A stretch of DNA of 64,000 nucleotides from Climacium dendroides (taxonomy: Eukaryota; Streptophyta; Bryopsida; Hypnales; Climaciaceae): the NCBI GenBank assembly GCA_950106755.1, contig OX467083.1:16611029-16675028 (forward strand), in the 5' to 3' direction. The translations under genes were made by a program, and so were the position numbers. This document shows, piece by piece, positions 1-12,516 of this stretch. The notes beneath the pieces were generated by a model. That model made no database searches and had not been told where the DNA came from. It worked only from the letters and a program-made list of their open reading frames with translations. Every line of letters begins with the position of its first letter. The first letter of the stretch is position 1.

Positions 1-3000
1 GGCGGTGGCACCGTGCTTCTGCATCTTGTCGGCGAGCATGGCAGCATACTTCGTGGGGTGCAGCATGATGAAAGCAGCTCCGAAGCACGCGGAGAAGGTG
101 GCAGTCGGCTCCTTCACACCCTCCACCGTTCCGGCCACCTGGACGATCAAACCCACGTCGTCAGCGGAAGGCCACGACAAAACAGCCACATCAATCCTCG
201 CAACGAAACGGACAAACGAGGCGGAACCCGCTCGGGATCGACCACACACGTACCAGGGCAGTGTAGCCGCTGATGAAGTGGTACATGGTCTGCGAGTGAG
301 TCAACTTGCTCACGGGGGGCAACACACCGAACGCGTCACACGAAAGCAAAATCACGTTCTTCGGGTGAGGGCCCAAGCAGGGCAGCCTCACGTTGGGGAT
401 GAACTCGATCGGGTAGGCGGCCCTCGTGTTCTCTGCACAAACCGAATCACAGCAAACCACGTCAGCGACATCACCCTCTAAAAGACCCACGGGGAAACAG
501 CCCCCAAGGCACTTGCCACTCACAAAGGATCACTTCCACAACCGAAGGATCAAACACTGCAGCACTACAGTGCACGCAAATCCAGAAACTTACCGGTCAC
601 AGATTTGTCGTTGTAGTCGACCTCCCTGTAATGCTCCTCGAACACCACGTTCTCCAGCACTGCGACAAGCACACCCAGTCAGGCTCCGGCGGGAAAAGCG
701 ACCACAGGCAGCAACCGAACCAGCACCACCAATTCCAACCCTACGAAACCAAACACACACCAAACACACGAGACCCAGACACTCACCGGTGCCGAACTTG
801 ATCGCGTTCCAGATCTCCGGCTCCTTCTCGCTCGACAAATCGATGCACTTCGCGTAGCAACCGCCCTCGATGTTCGACACACCGGTGTCGCTCCAGCAGT
901 GCTCGTCGTCGCCGATCAGCTGACGGTTCGGGTCCGTCGAAAGAGTCGTCTTACCGGTCCCTGAAACAACCAACACAGCACAACGCCCACCAGCATCAGG
1001 GACACGCTCGGGACACTTACGGAGGAGCTGTCATAGCACGTCTGTGAACTTCTCGTTTTCTTTCGCCAACTATACCTGATAATCCAAAAAACAACGCCAC
1101 ATCCCCGCTCTTCCCCATGTTGCAGCCCGAGTGCAACGACAGGATTCCTCTTTTGGGCATCAAGTAGTGCATCACGCTGAACAGACCCTTCTTCATCTCT
1201 CCGGCATATTGCGTTCCCAAAATCACCATCTCTTTGCGTTTCAGATTCAGATCTATGCTAGTTGACGATGACATGTAGTGGGTATAGCGATTGCACGGAA
1301 ACTGTCCGGCATTGTAAATTGTGAAGTCCGGAGTGCCAAAATCCTCGAGCTCTTCAGGGGTAGGGCGTATGCACCTGCCACCCATATGCTTAATGCCACC
1401 GGACACACACCAAACACATACATGCATACAGACACCCATCTAATGCACCACGCTCACCCAACAACGGACACAATGCACCACGACAGGCACATACCATCAT
1501 CATCATCATCAACCCCAAACCCACGATGGCGTCCCTCCCTCCCAAACGGTGGCCCCAGGCCTCGCATGCTCCTAACTAGCAACTGGATGTGCAATAGACC
1601 AACACACCCGTACAAACTTCGCGCAACACACAACAAATCTCAGCGTTCAGCGTTCAGCGGCCGTACCGGGCATTGGAGAGGACTAATGCCAAGAAGGGGG
1701 AACAAGTGCAGAGGCTTACATGTTGTGCATGAAAAGGGAGTGGTAAGCACGAGCGGATATGATGCGGACTTTGATGCGGTTCTCGGGGTCCCAGTTCAGG
1801 AACTGATCGTTCACGAACACCTGCACCAACAAAAACCCTCGGTTAGACAACACCCGACAGGAAACCATCGATTCACAACCACAATTGCTCGACGAACGCA
1901 AAATACCGAACCGGCACGCAAATAAGCAATTGCGAGCAGAGCATACCTTCTCCAAAGAGTTCAGATAGTCCACGGCCCTCTCGCGGTTCACCAAGAACGT
2001 CTCCTCGTCCATCTCGATGTTCGGAGATCCCCTGCAGGACAAGGCACACCGAAAAAATCAGCAAACTCCCTCCTCAAATCCAGCAACACCAACCTCATCA
2101 ACGACATACACCACACATGACCACATAGCAGCCTACATGCAAGGGAACGGGGAAAGGGCAACATCAATTCAACATTTCAGACGATTGCGATGATACGCAA
2201 AAGACATTCAACTCGACGCCGCACAGGAAGGCACCCAACCCTTACACCAAGGACAGGACACTTACTTTCCCCACCACAAGTCATCCTGGGAGGTCTCTTC
2301 CTTCACCACACGTTTGTCCTTCGGAGACCTGCCAGTTTTGGCACCAGACATGGTCGCAAGAGCTCCGGTCGATGTGATGTAAGACCCCTTTTCGAACTTG
2401 ATGGCTTGCTCGTACAGCTCTACAAAGGACAAGGGCAAACAAATAAGAACAGACACCACACGAAGGCTACGGACAGAGCGCGCGAATAACAGGACATATA
2501 ACACACATGGTTTGCGATGGCCGCAGAACAAGGCTGGATGCAAAAGCCCAAACAAATTGGGTCGTAAGAAGCTGACAATCACATGCTGCATGGCAAACCG
2601 CACCTGAAGGAGACAAGTTGTACAGAACGTGCGTGAACTTCAAGGCGCTGTCACTGATGTCCAGCCTCGGAGCTACCACAGACTTCGGGGGAGACCTCTT
2701 CCTGGCCGGATCGCCCTTGATGACCTGGGGTCCGCTCTCACGGGTCAAAGAGGCCAAGGAAGCGCTGCAACACCAAAACAATCAAAATTCATCACTTCGC
2801 TTGGAACAGCATCTTTCAGTATTTGAAATCACGACACATGTTCCTGTGTGACACGCTGGAGTGCCTTTTATGAAGAGTATCGATTCTTAGTGTAGAAAAT
2901 GACTGTTTTTACCTGACAGACTGCATCTGCTGCTTGTGGAGCTCCTCTTCCGAGACGTAGGAACGAGGAGTCCAGCTCTTGGGGGTAGAAGGATTCGTAG

Positions 3001-3205
3001 CGGTCCTCGGCGTAGTTGGAGCGGACGCTTTCTTCCGCTGTAAAGCGTGCAGCTGTTCGACGTTCGTTACCTTTACAGGAGGTGTGGTATCGTCTTTGCA
3101 GATCTCCACTGGGGTGGCAGGCTTGGTGATAATTTTAGACAGCCCATTTGGGACCTGGGAGCTCATGAACTCGAAGTCGTGGACCCCGTTTCCGTTGGAA
3201 GCCAT
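1..3205 (-). CDS. PCK: Phosphoenolpyruvate carboxykinase (ATP), left copy, 3' part outside window
   Basis: Converts oxaloacetate plus ATP to PEP, CO2 and ADP; in plants it is a cytosolic enzyme of gluconeogenesis. Coding exons on the minus strand: 3205-2913, 2764-2604, 2419-2266, 2031-1947, 1820-1720, 1374-1076, 960-787, 659-594, 432-254 and 138 to the window edge, about 550 codons. All nine introns are GT-AG and the joined frame stays open. Codons 1-97 are a plant-type N-terminal extension with a basic, Ser/Thr/Pro-rich stretch ([10 protein letters not shown]), a likely phosphorylation region. The fingerprint TGRSPKDK, the P-loop GLSGTGKT (about 362-369), the kinase-2 motif [11 protein letters not shown] (about 379-389) and the metal ligands expected from E. 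coli PEPCK (K327, H346, D383) are all present. The start at 3205 is the only ATG upstream in frame and matches the other copy. The missing end is due to the window edge, not damage. From exon 2 on, the protein matches the right copy apart from one visible residue (A99 here, S99 there). Confidence 0.95.
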
Positions 3206-4495
3206 TGTGGTGAAAGTCACTGCACACGTTCAAATCTGCGCACACAGAAAACAATCTCGTTTTCAGCAAATTCATGTTCCGAAAACAATTCCCACTGAGT
3301 GCAGCCGCAACACTCAACCTCCTCTTAACACAGATGACGAACTTACCACAAGATCGACTACACACAAGCACAGAACAGAAGAATTAAATCCCGAGAACGA
3401 ATTTCTTCTACGACATCAATGCCACTCAAATTTCAAAAAGATGTCACTAACACGTCATCACCCTGATGTAGCGTACACCGACGACAATTACCTCAAACAA
3501 GGAGCAGACAATATCCAAACACTAAGCAAAAAGGTAGACCAAAAGGATGTGTACAACACAAAAACCATAGACTCTATGCTACTTGAAAAAAATTAGAACG
3601 GAAGCGCGCTTCTCCAGGGACAGAGACGTGCACCACTGCTCCTTCAAAAGAAACTGAAAAGTAAGACTGGTAAAAATTTCCAGTATCACCAACCCGAAAA
3701 CTCACAGTAAAACGTCCAAATTTTCCTCAAAAACAAAACAGACAATGTCCAAACACTATGGAAAAAGTAAAACAAATGGTAACGTACAGTACTTAAACCG
3801 TACTGACTCTACGCCACTTCGAAAATAACAACATAAACGCGCTTTTACAGGGAGACGCGCGACTGCTTCTGGAAAGAAGTGAAGACTACAACTGGTTAAA
3901 ATCTCCAGTAACTAACAATACGACGTACAAGTCGTCCTCTACAAAACATAAACCCTCTGCTCTTCCAAACAACGACTCTGACATTCAAAAAAAACAGAGC
4001 TAACAAAATAGCAGAAATATGCAAACAACTTAAACAAAACACGAGATAAGACGTATCTAGCACAGAATCAATCCCGAATTAGACACAACAGCCTCGGGAA
4101 AACGACTCTGTACTCAACGAAAAAACAGAGCACGGGTTCCATCAGCACATACGCAAATGCAAAGCAAACATCAAGAAACAAAATTCCTCGCACACATTAC
4201 TCCCTCGCACTAATTATTCTCTCGCACTGTAGCACCGAGCCGCAACACCAAACAGCTGGAGGGAGCCAGCACACACAACCGGCATGGACATGAACACCAA
4301 CCACGCACCAGATCGAGAATCCGCCACAGAGCACCAAATCGCGAGCTGCAAAGTTGCACCGGAGGCTCAACAAGACGGGAGCATGGGAGCGAACGCCAGA
4401 AGCGCTCCAGAGGCAGCGATGAAGGAAGATCGGAGGCAGCGAAGGAAGAGAGAGCTTCAAAGGAAGCAGTGAACGCAACAAACGCCGGGATGGGA
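3206..4495 (-). other. Left PCK 5' leader: leader exon and leader intron
   Basis: A splice acceptor (gtgtgcag followed by TGACT) ends at 3220, 15 bases before the ATG. The right copy has the same cag/TGACT context, so a leader intron is inferred in both. The stretch from about 3990 to 4500, read on the minus strand, aligns well with 50590-51060 beside the right copy. The part from about 3220 to 3980 does not align with the corresponding right region. The leader-intron donor could not be fixed. The ATG at 4505 is probably upstream of the transcription start and is not treated as coding. Confidence 0.6.
4184..4229 (-). repeat. Triplicated GTGCGAG-type repeat in the left leader
   Basis: On the minus strand, GTGCGAG followed by a short A/G/T-rich tail occurs three times at about 15-17 base spacing. 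The equivalent point in the right leader (about 50874-50890) has it once. This is a small copy-specific expansion in otherwise conserved leader sequence. Confidence 0.55.
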
Positions 4496-4518
4496 GAGGA
4501 GCCATGGCAGCTTGCCTC

Positions 4519-4660
4519 CTTATAAAGGTCCCGGGTTTTTAACTACGGTAAGTTCGGGAGTCTACTTACCTGAGGTTAACTGTGGGTAAAAGGTCATCGC
4601 CCACCGTTTCCATGGGCCCGGGCCGGGCCCAGCGTCGTCTAACTCAAGTCAACATTCGCT
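4519..4660 (-). promoter_or_regulatory. Left PCK promoter with TATA box and conserved footprints
   Basis: On the minus strand a TATA-type box (CTTTATAAGG, 4518-4527) sits where transcription would begin near 4490. Further upstream are AAACGGTGG (4609-4601) and GTTGACTTGAG (4653-4643). The same two blocks occur upstream of the right copy, 45 bases apart there and 44 here, although the sequence between them is not conserved. GTTGAC contains the TTGAC core bound by WRKY factors; that assignment is inference. Confidence 0.6.
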
Positions 4661-4759
4661 TGGGTCTGCGGGTTTAAGTTACCTTGGGTTAAGCTCTCTA
4701 CTGTAGCCTTCAGTCGGTTTTTGGTGTAGCCTCTCCTTTGGTAGGCTAAATTTTTTCGC

Positions 4760-4926
4760 AAATATAATGTGAAAGGTCAAGGAAAGAATTTGAAAGGGTG
4801 TGATACACCTCATTTGAGAGAATGGGCCTTTCATACTTATGCAACATGGATTTTTTTTTCTATTGGAGTCTTTTGATTTTATTTTCTGGTAGCTAAAATA
4901 TTAATCCTAAATCCCCTATAACTCTT
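4760..4926. other. AT-rich intergenic sequence
   Basis: The promoter of the left PCK gene gives way here to AT-rich sequence. I see no gene or repeat structure before the element that starts at 4931. Confidence 0.5.
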
Positions 4927-4930
4927 TTAA

Positions 4931-5147
4931 TCTTTAAATGATGAGCTAGTCACCGTGGAAATCATTTGTTTGGGTACCATGTGAATTGTTGGCTTACAAA
5001 AATGTAAAAGCACTCATTAGAAGACAAATTTTTGTAGATGACATTCCATTTTTTCACACAATTTACAGGATAAATAGTTGCACTTGTGTCCTACATGGAG
5101 AGATTCTTTGTATTCCAAATGAGAATGATGGATGGAAATTTTGATTT
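4931..5147. mobile_element. Eroded TTAA-type MITE, 222-bp class
   Basis: TTAA at 4927-4930 precedes sequence similar to 63070-63291. Shared landmarks in order are the AAATCATT block, GGCTTA..AAAAGCACTCATT, a GTAGA(A/T)GAC block, and ATAGTTGCACTT.TGTCCTAC. The right inverted end is worn away, so the right limit is approximate. Confidence 0.6.
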
Positions 5148-7661
5148 TAGCCAACTATAGTTGTTATTTTATTAATTCAAAATTTTTATGGAGAGAATGT
5201 TTCTAATTAAACAATTTTTTCTAATGAATTTTTTAATAAATTCTGTAAATATTCTATAAATTTTAGAAAATGAATATTCAAAACTTATGGACTTTGAAAC
5301 ATTGTTAGATAAATAAATTACAATGTAAGTAAATATCAAATCTAAAAATATTATTGCAGATGGAGATGTGCATTTCAAACTCTCTATAATAGATCCATTA
5401 TGAAAAAGTCAAAATTTGGTTTAGAATAATAAAATTTTGAAATAATGCTCATTTTATATTTATCTGAATTATATATAACTATTTGTTATAATACAAGCAC
5501 ATCTAATTGTATGGATGTAAGTAGTTAGTAATCAATAAAAAAAAATTCAAACATTGTTACTAAATTTAACTTTCAAGCACTACTTTATAACAAAACTTTA
5601 AAAATGATTGAATTTGAAATAATTTGTGATCTTTAGGAATTGAAAGTTCATTTAAATTTGTTTTATTAATGACTTTTGGCATAAGTACATGCCTTAGAGG
5701 CCAACTCTGGCTCTCCCACTACTAGTAATAGAAAGAGTAGATTTTGCATCTTTTTGGCCCTAAATTTTTATAGGAGTTGTTATGGAAATTGTTTATTGAA
5801 AGATTTGATGAGATTTGGGACACTACTAAGGATTGGGTATGTAATTACAATCCATGTCAATACTAGTTTAGTAGAGTAACTTGTTGTAAACTAAGCAAGT
5901 ATTGCTTGTACATATTGGTAGCCTTTGTTGATTGACTTTCATGATGAATAGACAATATTTACTAGAAATCCAACATCTACTTCTACATGTATTGAAATGC
6001 ATTTAATTATCTATATTAACATTTATGAATGATAATTTTACTACATAAAAGACAACCTTTTTCAATGCAATGTTTTTGCATTCTCCTTCTTATACTACCA
6101 TTGATATAAGAATTTCACATGAAAAATGGATATAGCCAATATTAAGATATTCAATAAAGACAATAGTAGGAAAGAAAGGTAATATATTATAAGTCCTTGC
6201 AACCAAAGTTGAAAGTTAGATTTTCAATTTAATGGATACTAAACATGCATAGGTGAATCGAGAGGTGAATCAACGTTAAACAAATAAATGTTAAATCCAT
6301 TATATAAAGTTGAAAACATGGTGTCTTCATGAACATGTATTTCTCAATTCTAAAACAAAAATATTTAGCTTTGAAACCTAATTTTTTTTATTAATTACTA
6401 GTTTATCATTGATGATACAATGTTTTCAAGGCAATTACCAAATTATAATTTTTTCTATATTCTCAAGCATTTACTATGAATAAATTTAAAAAATTAAAAT
6501 ATTATTTGCAAAAATAAGACACAATAACTTGACTTAAAATCTTTAATTTGCAATCTCCTTTCTAAAACATTAGTAGTAGTAGAAACACTATTGACTTTTG
6601 TCATGACAAACACTTCAAAATCGAAAAGGCATAGTAAATGTCTTATGATTTGCATGGATAGAAAAGATATTGCTACATCTACAATTACACATATAGATTA
6701 TTGAAAATTATACTTATATTGTATGTTGAAATTCTTTAATTTTTTCTTTCAAATATTAATTGAAGTGAAGATTTTGAGATGATAGTTGTATTAACAATCA
6801 TCCAATCTAGATTTGAATAAATGCATGCCTAACAAAGCCACATGTATTATGTGTTAATGTGTACAATTCCATGCATTATTCATGTAAAAACAACATAAAA
6901 TGTTCTTTTCATGCAAAAAGTGACTATTTTCGAGAACCTCATAAGTTTGATTTGACAATGGCCATTTTGTATGCATGTCTTTAAATGTCAAATTCAATTG
7001 TCATCATATCTAAACTTTGGTAATTGTCATTATTTCTAAACTTTGACTTAGACCATTTCCGAGTCATTTTTTAAATTTAGATTCTTAAAAATAAAAAATC
7101 ATTCATACAAATTTATTTTTTTAATGCATTTGACTTAAATTTTGAACCACAATAATTATAGAGCTCTATATATTAATGTAGAAGATAAAATGATCATGTG
7201 TATGTTATTAAAGATTCATTTATCCCTTTAAGACATCAATATTTTTTTAATTTGATAGAAAAAACAATCACCAATTGCAAGGTAGTAAAAATAATAATAA
7301 TCCAAGTGATATTATATTTTTACTTTATCCATTGTGTGTTACAATTTTCATATTTTCTATCCTCAATATTCTTTTTTATTGTTTATAAACTGATACAAGA
7401 ATTTATTTATTCATGAAGTCTATCTTTTCACATATATTTTTTATTCTCTTGATTATATGGTTGACAACATTGTTTGGGGTACCTCCCAAGGCCTTCAAGT
7501 AGTATGTATCCATGTGCTCATTTGTGGTTTTACAAACTTTGAAAATACAAAGCAAAAATAACTTCATTTCAAAATATTTATATAACAAATAATATTTAAC
7601 GTCCAAAAACAACGAGAATTTTAAAATCAAGTACTCATTGGGCTATTGCATCTTTACTATG
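5148..7661. other. AT-rich intergenic, no gene seen
   Basis: Long A- and T-runs with only short chance ORFs. No coding region, RNA gene or terminal repeat was recognised. Confidence 0.5.
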
Positions 7662-7780
7662 GGTGCTATAAAAGCAAGCCTACATGTTTGGAATTTTGTT
7701 TTTTATTGAAGAAGCAAAAAGGTGCTATAAAAGCAAGCCTACATGTTTGGAATTTTGTTTTTTTATTGAAGAAGCAAAGT
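7662..7780. repeat. Tandem duplication, 59-bp unit, two copies
   Basis: The unit beginning GGTGCTATAAAAGCAAGCCT at 7662 recurs at 7721. The copies differ by about one base in the T-run, so the duplication is recent. Confidence 0.9.
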
Positions 7781-9806
7781 GGATCTTAGGCCTATGACTG
7801 TGTTAATGAATGCTCATTTTATTAAGATTTTTTAAGATTTAGGATTAAATACCATCGTGTAATTAGGAAGTGCACAGATGCATGTAGCCCGTAGTGTGAG
7901 TGCTAGAACATTTATCATTATAATAAAAGCAACATCCTTTTTAGACTTGTTGTCAATCTATGAAAATAGAAGACTTTAAATAACAAAAATGAATCAAATA
8001 GAGCCTCAATACAAAGAGAAGCTCTTTGTTACATACTAGCACTAGAAGACCCAATCATTTTAAAATTTAAAATTGTCAAAATTTCAAAACGAACTAATAT
8101 AGATATTGGATTTTGAAAGGACAAACAAGATGATGGACTAAGTAGTGCATTGTGGATGAAATTTAGTCATCTTGCTTCACAAAATGTCATGAATCTCAAC
8201 AATAAAAGACCTTATGGCCACTCAAATATTGACAAAAATACTCTATTTACTTGAAGAATAAACTATCTCTAACTTTACATCATCACTAAAATAAATTTGT
8301 TCTTCATTGGCCATACAAAAATAATAAACCTTTGTAATAATTTACACATTCAAAAGTTTTGACTTGATTTTTCTCATATTAATAAAATTCAATTACTTTG
8401 ATATATTAATTCAATCAATGATTAATGATCACTACTTAAATAGACAATTTGAAGAATGCATCTATCCAAAAATGTCTTTTAAATGCATCCATGACTTCAT
8501 ATTCAAACAATATTTTGTTACAAAAATATTTCAATTCACAATAAACAAAAGTATCATAGCACGAGGTCTTCTTTGGCAAAAATAATTGAAATTTTTGAAG
8601 CCAAATGTTTTGGAAGTTAATAAGACACTTTGCCAAATCCAACGAAAACTGAACATAAAGAAAGTCAAAAGATATCTACACAGATTAATTCCATAACATA
8701 TCTAATAAATAATACAAAATCAAAATTCATTCTTCTAAATTTACAACAAACTAAGCAAGAACATTATAAAAAAAACAATGAGTTCATTGAAAGTTATAAC
8801 AATCACTTCCATCTACAATGAAGAAAACCATTCAACTTCCACGATTATTTGATAGATTGTCCAAAGTTAAGAAAAATTATTTAATAATTGCTAAATAATT
8901 TACTAATAAGAAATGAACTACCAAACCAATTCTTCCAATTTTAAATAATTATTCATAAAAAAATATGCCAAAGGTGACTTTAAGCCGTGGTATATCTAAA
9001 ACCATTTGCTTAAGCTTGATGTGCATAGATGAAGTCAAATTGCAATTACAATTAGAATTTATATTTTACTTGTAAACAAATGGAAATTATAAATTTAAAA
9101 AAAAATTAAAAATTTGGAGAATTTTTGTATTTTCTATGAATTTTCAAAGTCAAACTTAAAAGTGTTCTATGAATGTTTGTTTGAAGCATTTTCAAAAAGA
9201 CCCCAAACCATTCACTAAAGACCTCAAAGTGTTCTATTACTTTGCAACCATATTGTGCCATGTATAAAGTGAGGCATCTTGACATAAATGGTTTGTGGTC
9301 ATATTTGAACACTTCATGAGATTTATAAATTACAAAAATAGGGGATAGACAAAAATGGGTACACCTTGAAGCTCCCTCTAAGAGACAATCCTCATTCCAA
9401 GTTTAACTTACAATGGAATTTACTGACAAACTTAAACAATGTGATTTTTTTTTTTAATTTTATAAATCCTTCATGTGGCAATCACATGTTAGATGAAGGC
9501 ACATGTCTATGCTATTTATAATTATATTGGCCTATTTTGGTTACATAGTTTACTACAATAAGAAAAATATGGCAAATTCTCCATTATAGCTTAGAAGGAA
9601 TTGACAAAATGTTGCACCCAAAACCTTAGATATTAATGTATCCTTATTACTAACATTTGGGCCAAATTGGTTTTGGGCTATAAATCACAAAAATATTATG
9701 TTGAAATTGACTTACTTATGCAAAAATACTAATCTAGGAATGATGAATCTATGATATTTATGCTTTAACCATGTCATGTTTTAAAGTATATATTTTCTTT
9801 AAGCCT
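7781..9806. other. AT-rich intergenic, no gene seen
   Basis: No supported gene. A stretch near 9230-9300 (TTTGCAACCATATTGTGCCATG) resembles 49515-49560, suggesting another dispersed repeat whose ends I could not define. Confidence 0.4.
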
Positions 9807-9810
9807 TTAA

Positions 9811-11114
9811 CTCCTAAAGGACTAAAGTGTTGAAATGGAATTTAGATATGTAGCTACAAAGGCAAGAATGGATCTTTTAGAAATTTTAACACAAGATGAT
9901 AGCCTCTATAAGCTTTAAAAACACAGAATTTGGTGTTGAGATCAAAAGTTATGGGGTCTCAAACTAAAACAAAGTGCTAATAGATTGGTAGCTTTTAGAC
10001 AGATACCTTTTCCTTCACTTTGATACTTACTATTCTGTATTCTATAAAGGCAAATGGATTGAAATCTATCCATATATTCTTATATATTCTCATTTTAAAC
10101 TCTAGAAATAGTACTAAGTGGACCGTTGATTTTTTAAATTTCCTTGAAGATACTAGTATTGCTTTAGTTTTTAAATGAAGTTTTTAATATTCATCCCATT
10201 ATCCCCCAAGGACCAAGTGTATCCTTAGAGGTCACTTGAAGATTTGGGCATGTTCCTAAGATCTCAATTTTTGGCATGATTTTTTGAAAATATTTAAAAA
10301 AATAGGAAAACGCATTAGCTTTTTAGGAATATAACTTTTATTTCAATTCATGACCGAGAGCAAAAGTTATGCCACCCAAAGCTCAAATAGAAATTTGTTG
10401 AACAACACAGAAAACATCACAAAAGGTAAAAAAAGAATTAACTTTTATTCCTCATGGAAACACTTTTGTCTTCATGGAAAGTTTTGATTGATTCCATTTG
10501 GACTAGTGATGAAAAAATTGTGGAGAATCTTGTTTATCAGGCAATTGGAATATCTTCTAAAAAAACTTATAAGATTCATTTTTTAACTCAATTTTTAACA
10601 AATTAAAAAAAAAATTCATTTAGTTTTCTTGCTAGAACAGTCTCACCATTGGAATTAGTATATTTTAATTCCATCTTAGAACTATCAATGAATTAGTTTT
10701 TCCTTCTAATGTATTTCAAACTTATTTCTTTGTAATACTTTTTTTAGGAATGAAAATGAAGTGATTTAAAAAAAAATCCTATACCTTCAACTCAAATTTT
10801 CAACATAAAAAAAAATTATTTAAAATTTATAGAAAAAAAATTTTAAGTTGAGAAGATTCAAAGTCAAAAATCTAGTCTAGAAAGGTGCAAATAAATATTT
10901 ATTTTTACTTCAAACGCAAATATCTTGCAATCTACGTGGTCAAAGTTTCTGAAATTTTTCCTACACAATCTTATGAGCTTACTACTCTAGTGCAAAATCC
11001 TACAATTATATTTTGGGGAAAGAAATGAATTTTAAAAAGTTTTGCACTTTGTGTAAGAAATGACAATTTTGAATGTTCTTGTATAAAAAAGAAAGGGCCT
11101 TGGTCCTTTAGGAG
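9811..11114. mobile_element. TTAA-flanked MITE-like element, possibly composite
   Basis: TTAA at 9807-9810 and 11115-11118 flank inverted ends: CTCCTAAAGGACTAAAG on the left and CTTGGTCCTTTAGGAG on the right. Internal sequence from about 10200 follows the family seen at 25079-25655 (GATCTCAATTTTT, GAGCAAAAGTTATGCC, a GGAAAG(C/T)TTTGAT block). A second left-end-like sequence (CCCCCAAGGACCAAG) starts near 10214, so this may be two related elements, one nested in or abutting the other. No transposase ORF. Confidence 0.65.
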
Positions 11115-11244
11115 TTAAAATCACTACTCATTTTGGAAGGGTATTCTATCAATCCAAATGGTGCAAGCTATGGAATGAATTTGAACTATAATTGACAACA
11201 ATTTTCTTGTAGTGAGTGTATTACAAGTTTGTGCCAATTAACTA

Positions 11245-12050
11245 GCCCCTAAAGGTTCAAAGTCTTGGAATAGTATTTTTAGAATTTTGGGCATAATTCC
11301 TATGATGTCAAATTTTACTATAATTTTTTTTTAAATTTTGAAGCAAGGGAATGTACTAAATTTGGGATAATATAATTTTTTATCATTGGGTGCATGGGAG
11401 AAAAAGTTATGATCTTTTAAGTTCAAAACACTTGACTCCAAGCAACAAGAATAAAAAGCAAAATATCATTTTTATCTCTCATATAGTATATTAATGTCTA
11501 AATGTAAAGTTTTGATTCATTCCATTTACATTAGTAATGTCAAAGTTACGAAGAGTCTTGTTTTGGGGGCAATCAAGGCATTTTCTTGTAAAAATAATGT
11601 ACATATAAGTTTGTTTGTTTTAATGTAATTTTTGTAATTTTTCAAAAAAGAAATCTACAAGGTGAAAATTACTTTTTACAACAATCTCACCATTAGGATT
11701 GATATATTTCAATTCCGTTGTAGACCTATTAACAATTGAATTTTCCTTTTTGTACCTACTTCTACTTAATAATATTTTAAGAATGAACTTTATTAGCTTA
11801 TTCATTGAATTTCTTTTACTCAATTCCCCTCCATGAAGATTTTAAGTTAAAGAAAAATCTTCATAGTCTAAAAAAATAGTAAAGCAAGATGCAAAATAAT
11901 TTTTTTCCACTTTGAAAACTAATATCTTACAATCTACTTGTGATCAAAGTGTTTGATTTTTTCCCACAAATTCAAGATCATACAAGTCTATTACAAGATT
12001 GTGCGGTTGAATATGCAAAATGAAGAATTGGTATTTTTATTGTAATGCAA
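11245..12050. mobile_element. TTAA-family element, left end and body, right end not found
   Basis: The left end CCCCTAAAGGTTC at 11245 is followed by the family body: a GATGTCAAATTTTAC block, AAAAAGTTATG, a TTGATTCATTCCATTTA block and TCTCACCATT. No matching right end was found, so the limit is approximate and the copy is probably truncated. Confidence 0.5.
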
Positions 12051-12187
12051 GATACACATACTCATTTTTGCCCCTTCCCCAATTTTGTCCATGGAATATA
12101 ACTATCCAACATTACACCCTACAAATTTTAGAGAAATAGAGAGAAGTTACACTTGGAAAAAGGACGATGAATGATGGGAATGCTAAA

Positions 12188-12516
12188 GGTAGGAGATTCT
12201 AAAAGTGCACAAGCTCCAAAATCGCCGACCTCCTCAAATGTACACTATTTGTACATGTTTTTTCATAGCCTTCTGCCACGTGTAAACAATGTACAATACA
12301 TTCAAGGAGGTTGGTGATTTCAAAGCCCTATGTCATTTCAACTTCAAATTTTCATAACTAATTCATCAATGCTCCAAAAAATATGAAACGACTTGAGTTA
12401 GATGCCAATTCCACTTGTCTTTCAAGGAAAAATTCGCTGAAAAATATTTCAAGAAGCTTCACCTCTCCAGAATTCAGTTGCAGCTCTTAGGTGGGCGATT
12501 TGCGGGCCTCCTACCT
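12188..12516. mobile_element. MITE with GGTAGGAG termini
   Basis: It begins GGTAGGAGATTC and ends GGCCTCCTACC, a short inverted repeat. About 330 bp align with 58870-59207 over blocks such as ACTATTTGTACATGTT, CATTTCAACTTCAAA, AAAAAATATGAAACGACTTG and CCACTTGTCTTTCAAGGAAAA. No ORF. Confidence 0.65.

Noticed and set aside
3203..3220. An upstream start for the left PCK at 3220
   Set aside because: That codon is GTG. The ATG at 3205 matches the right copy, and 3220 is the splice acceptor G.
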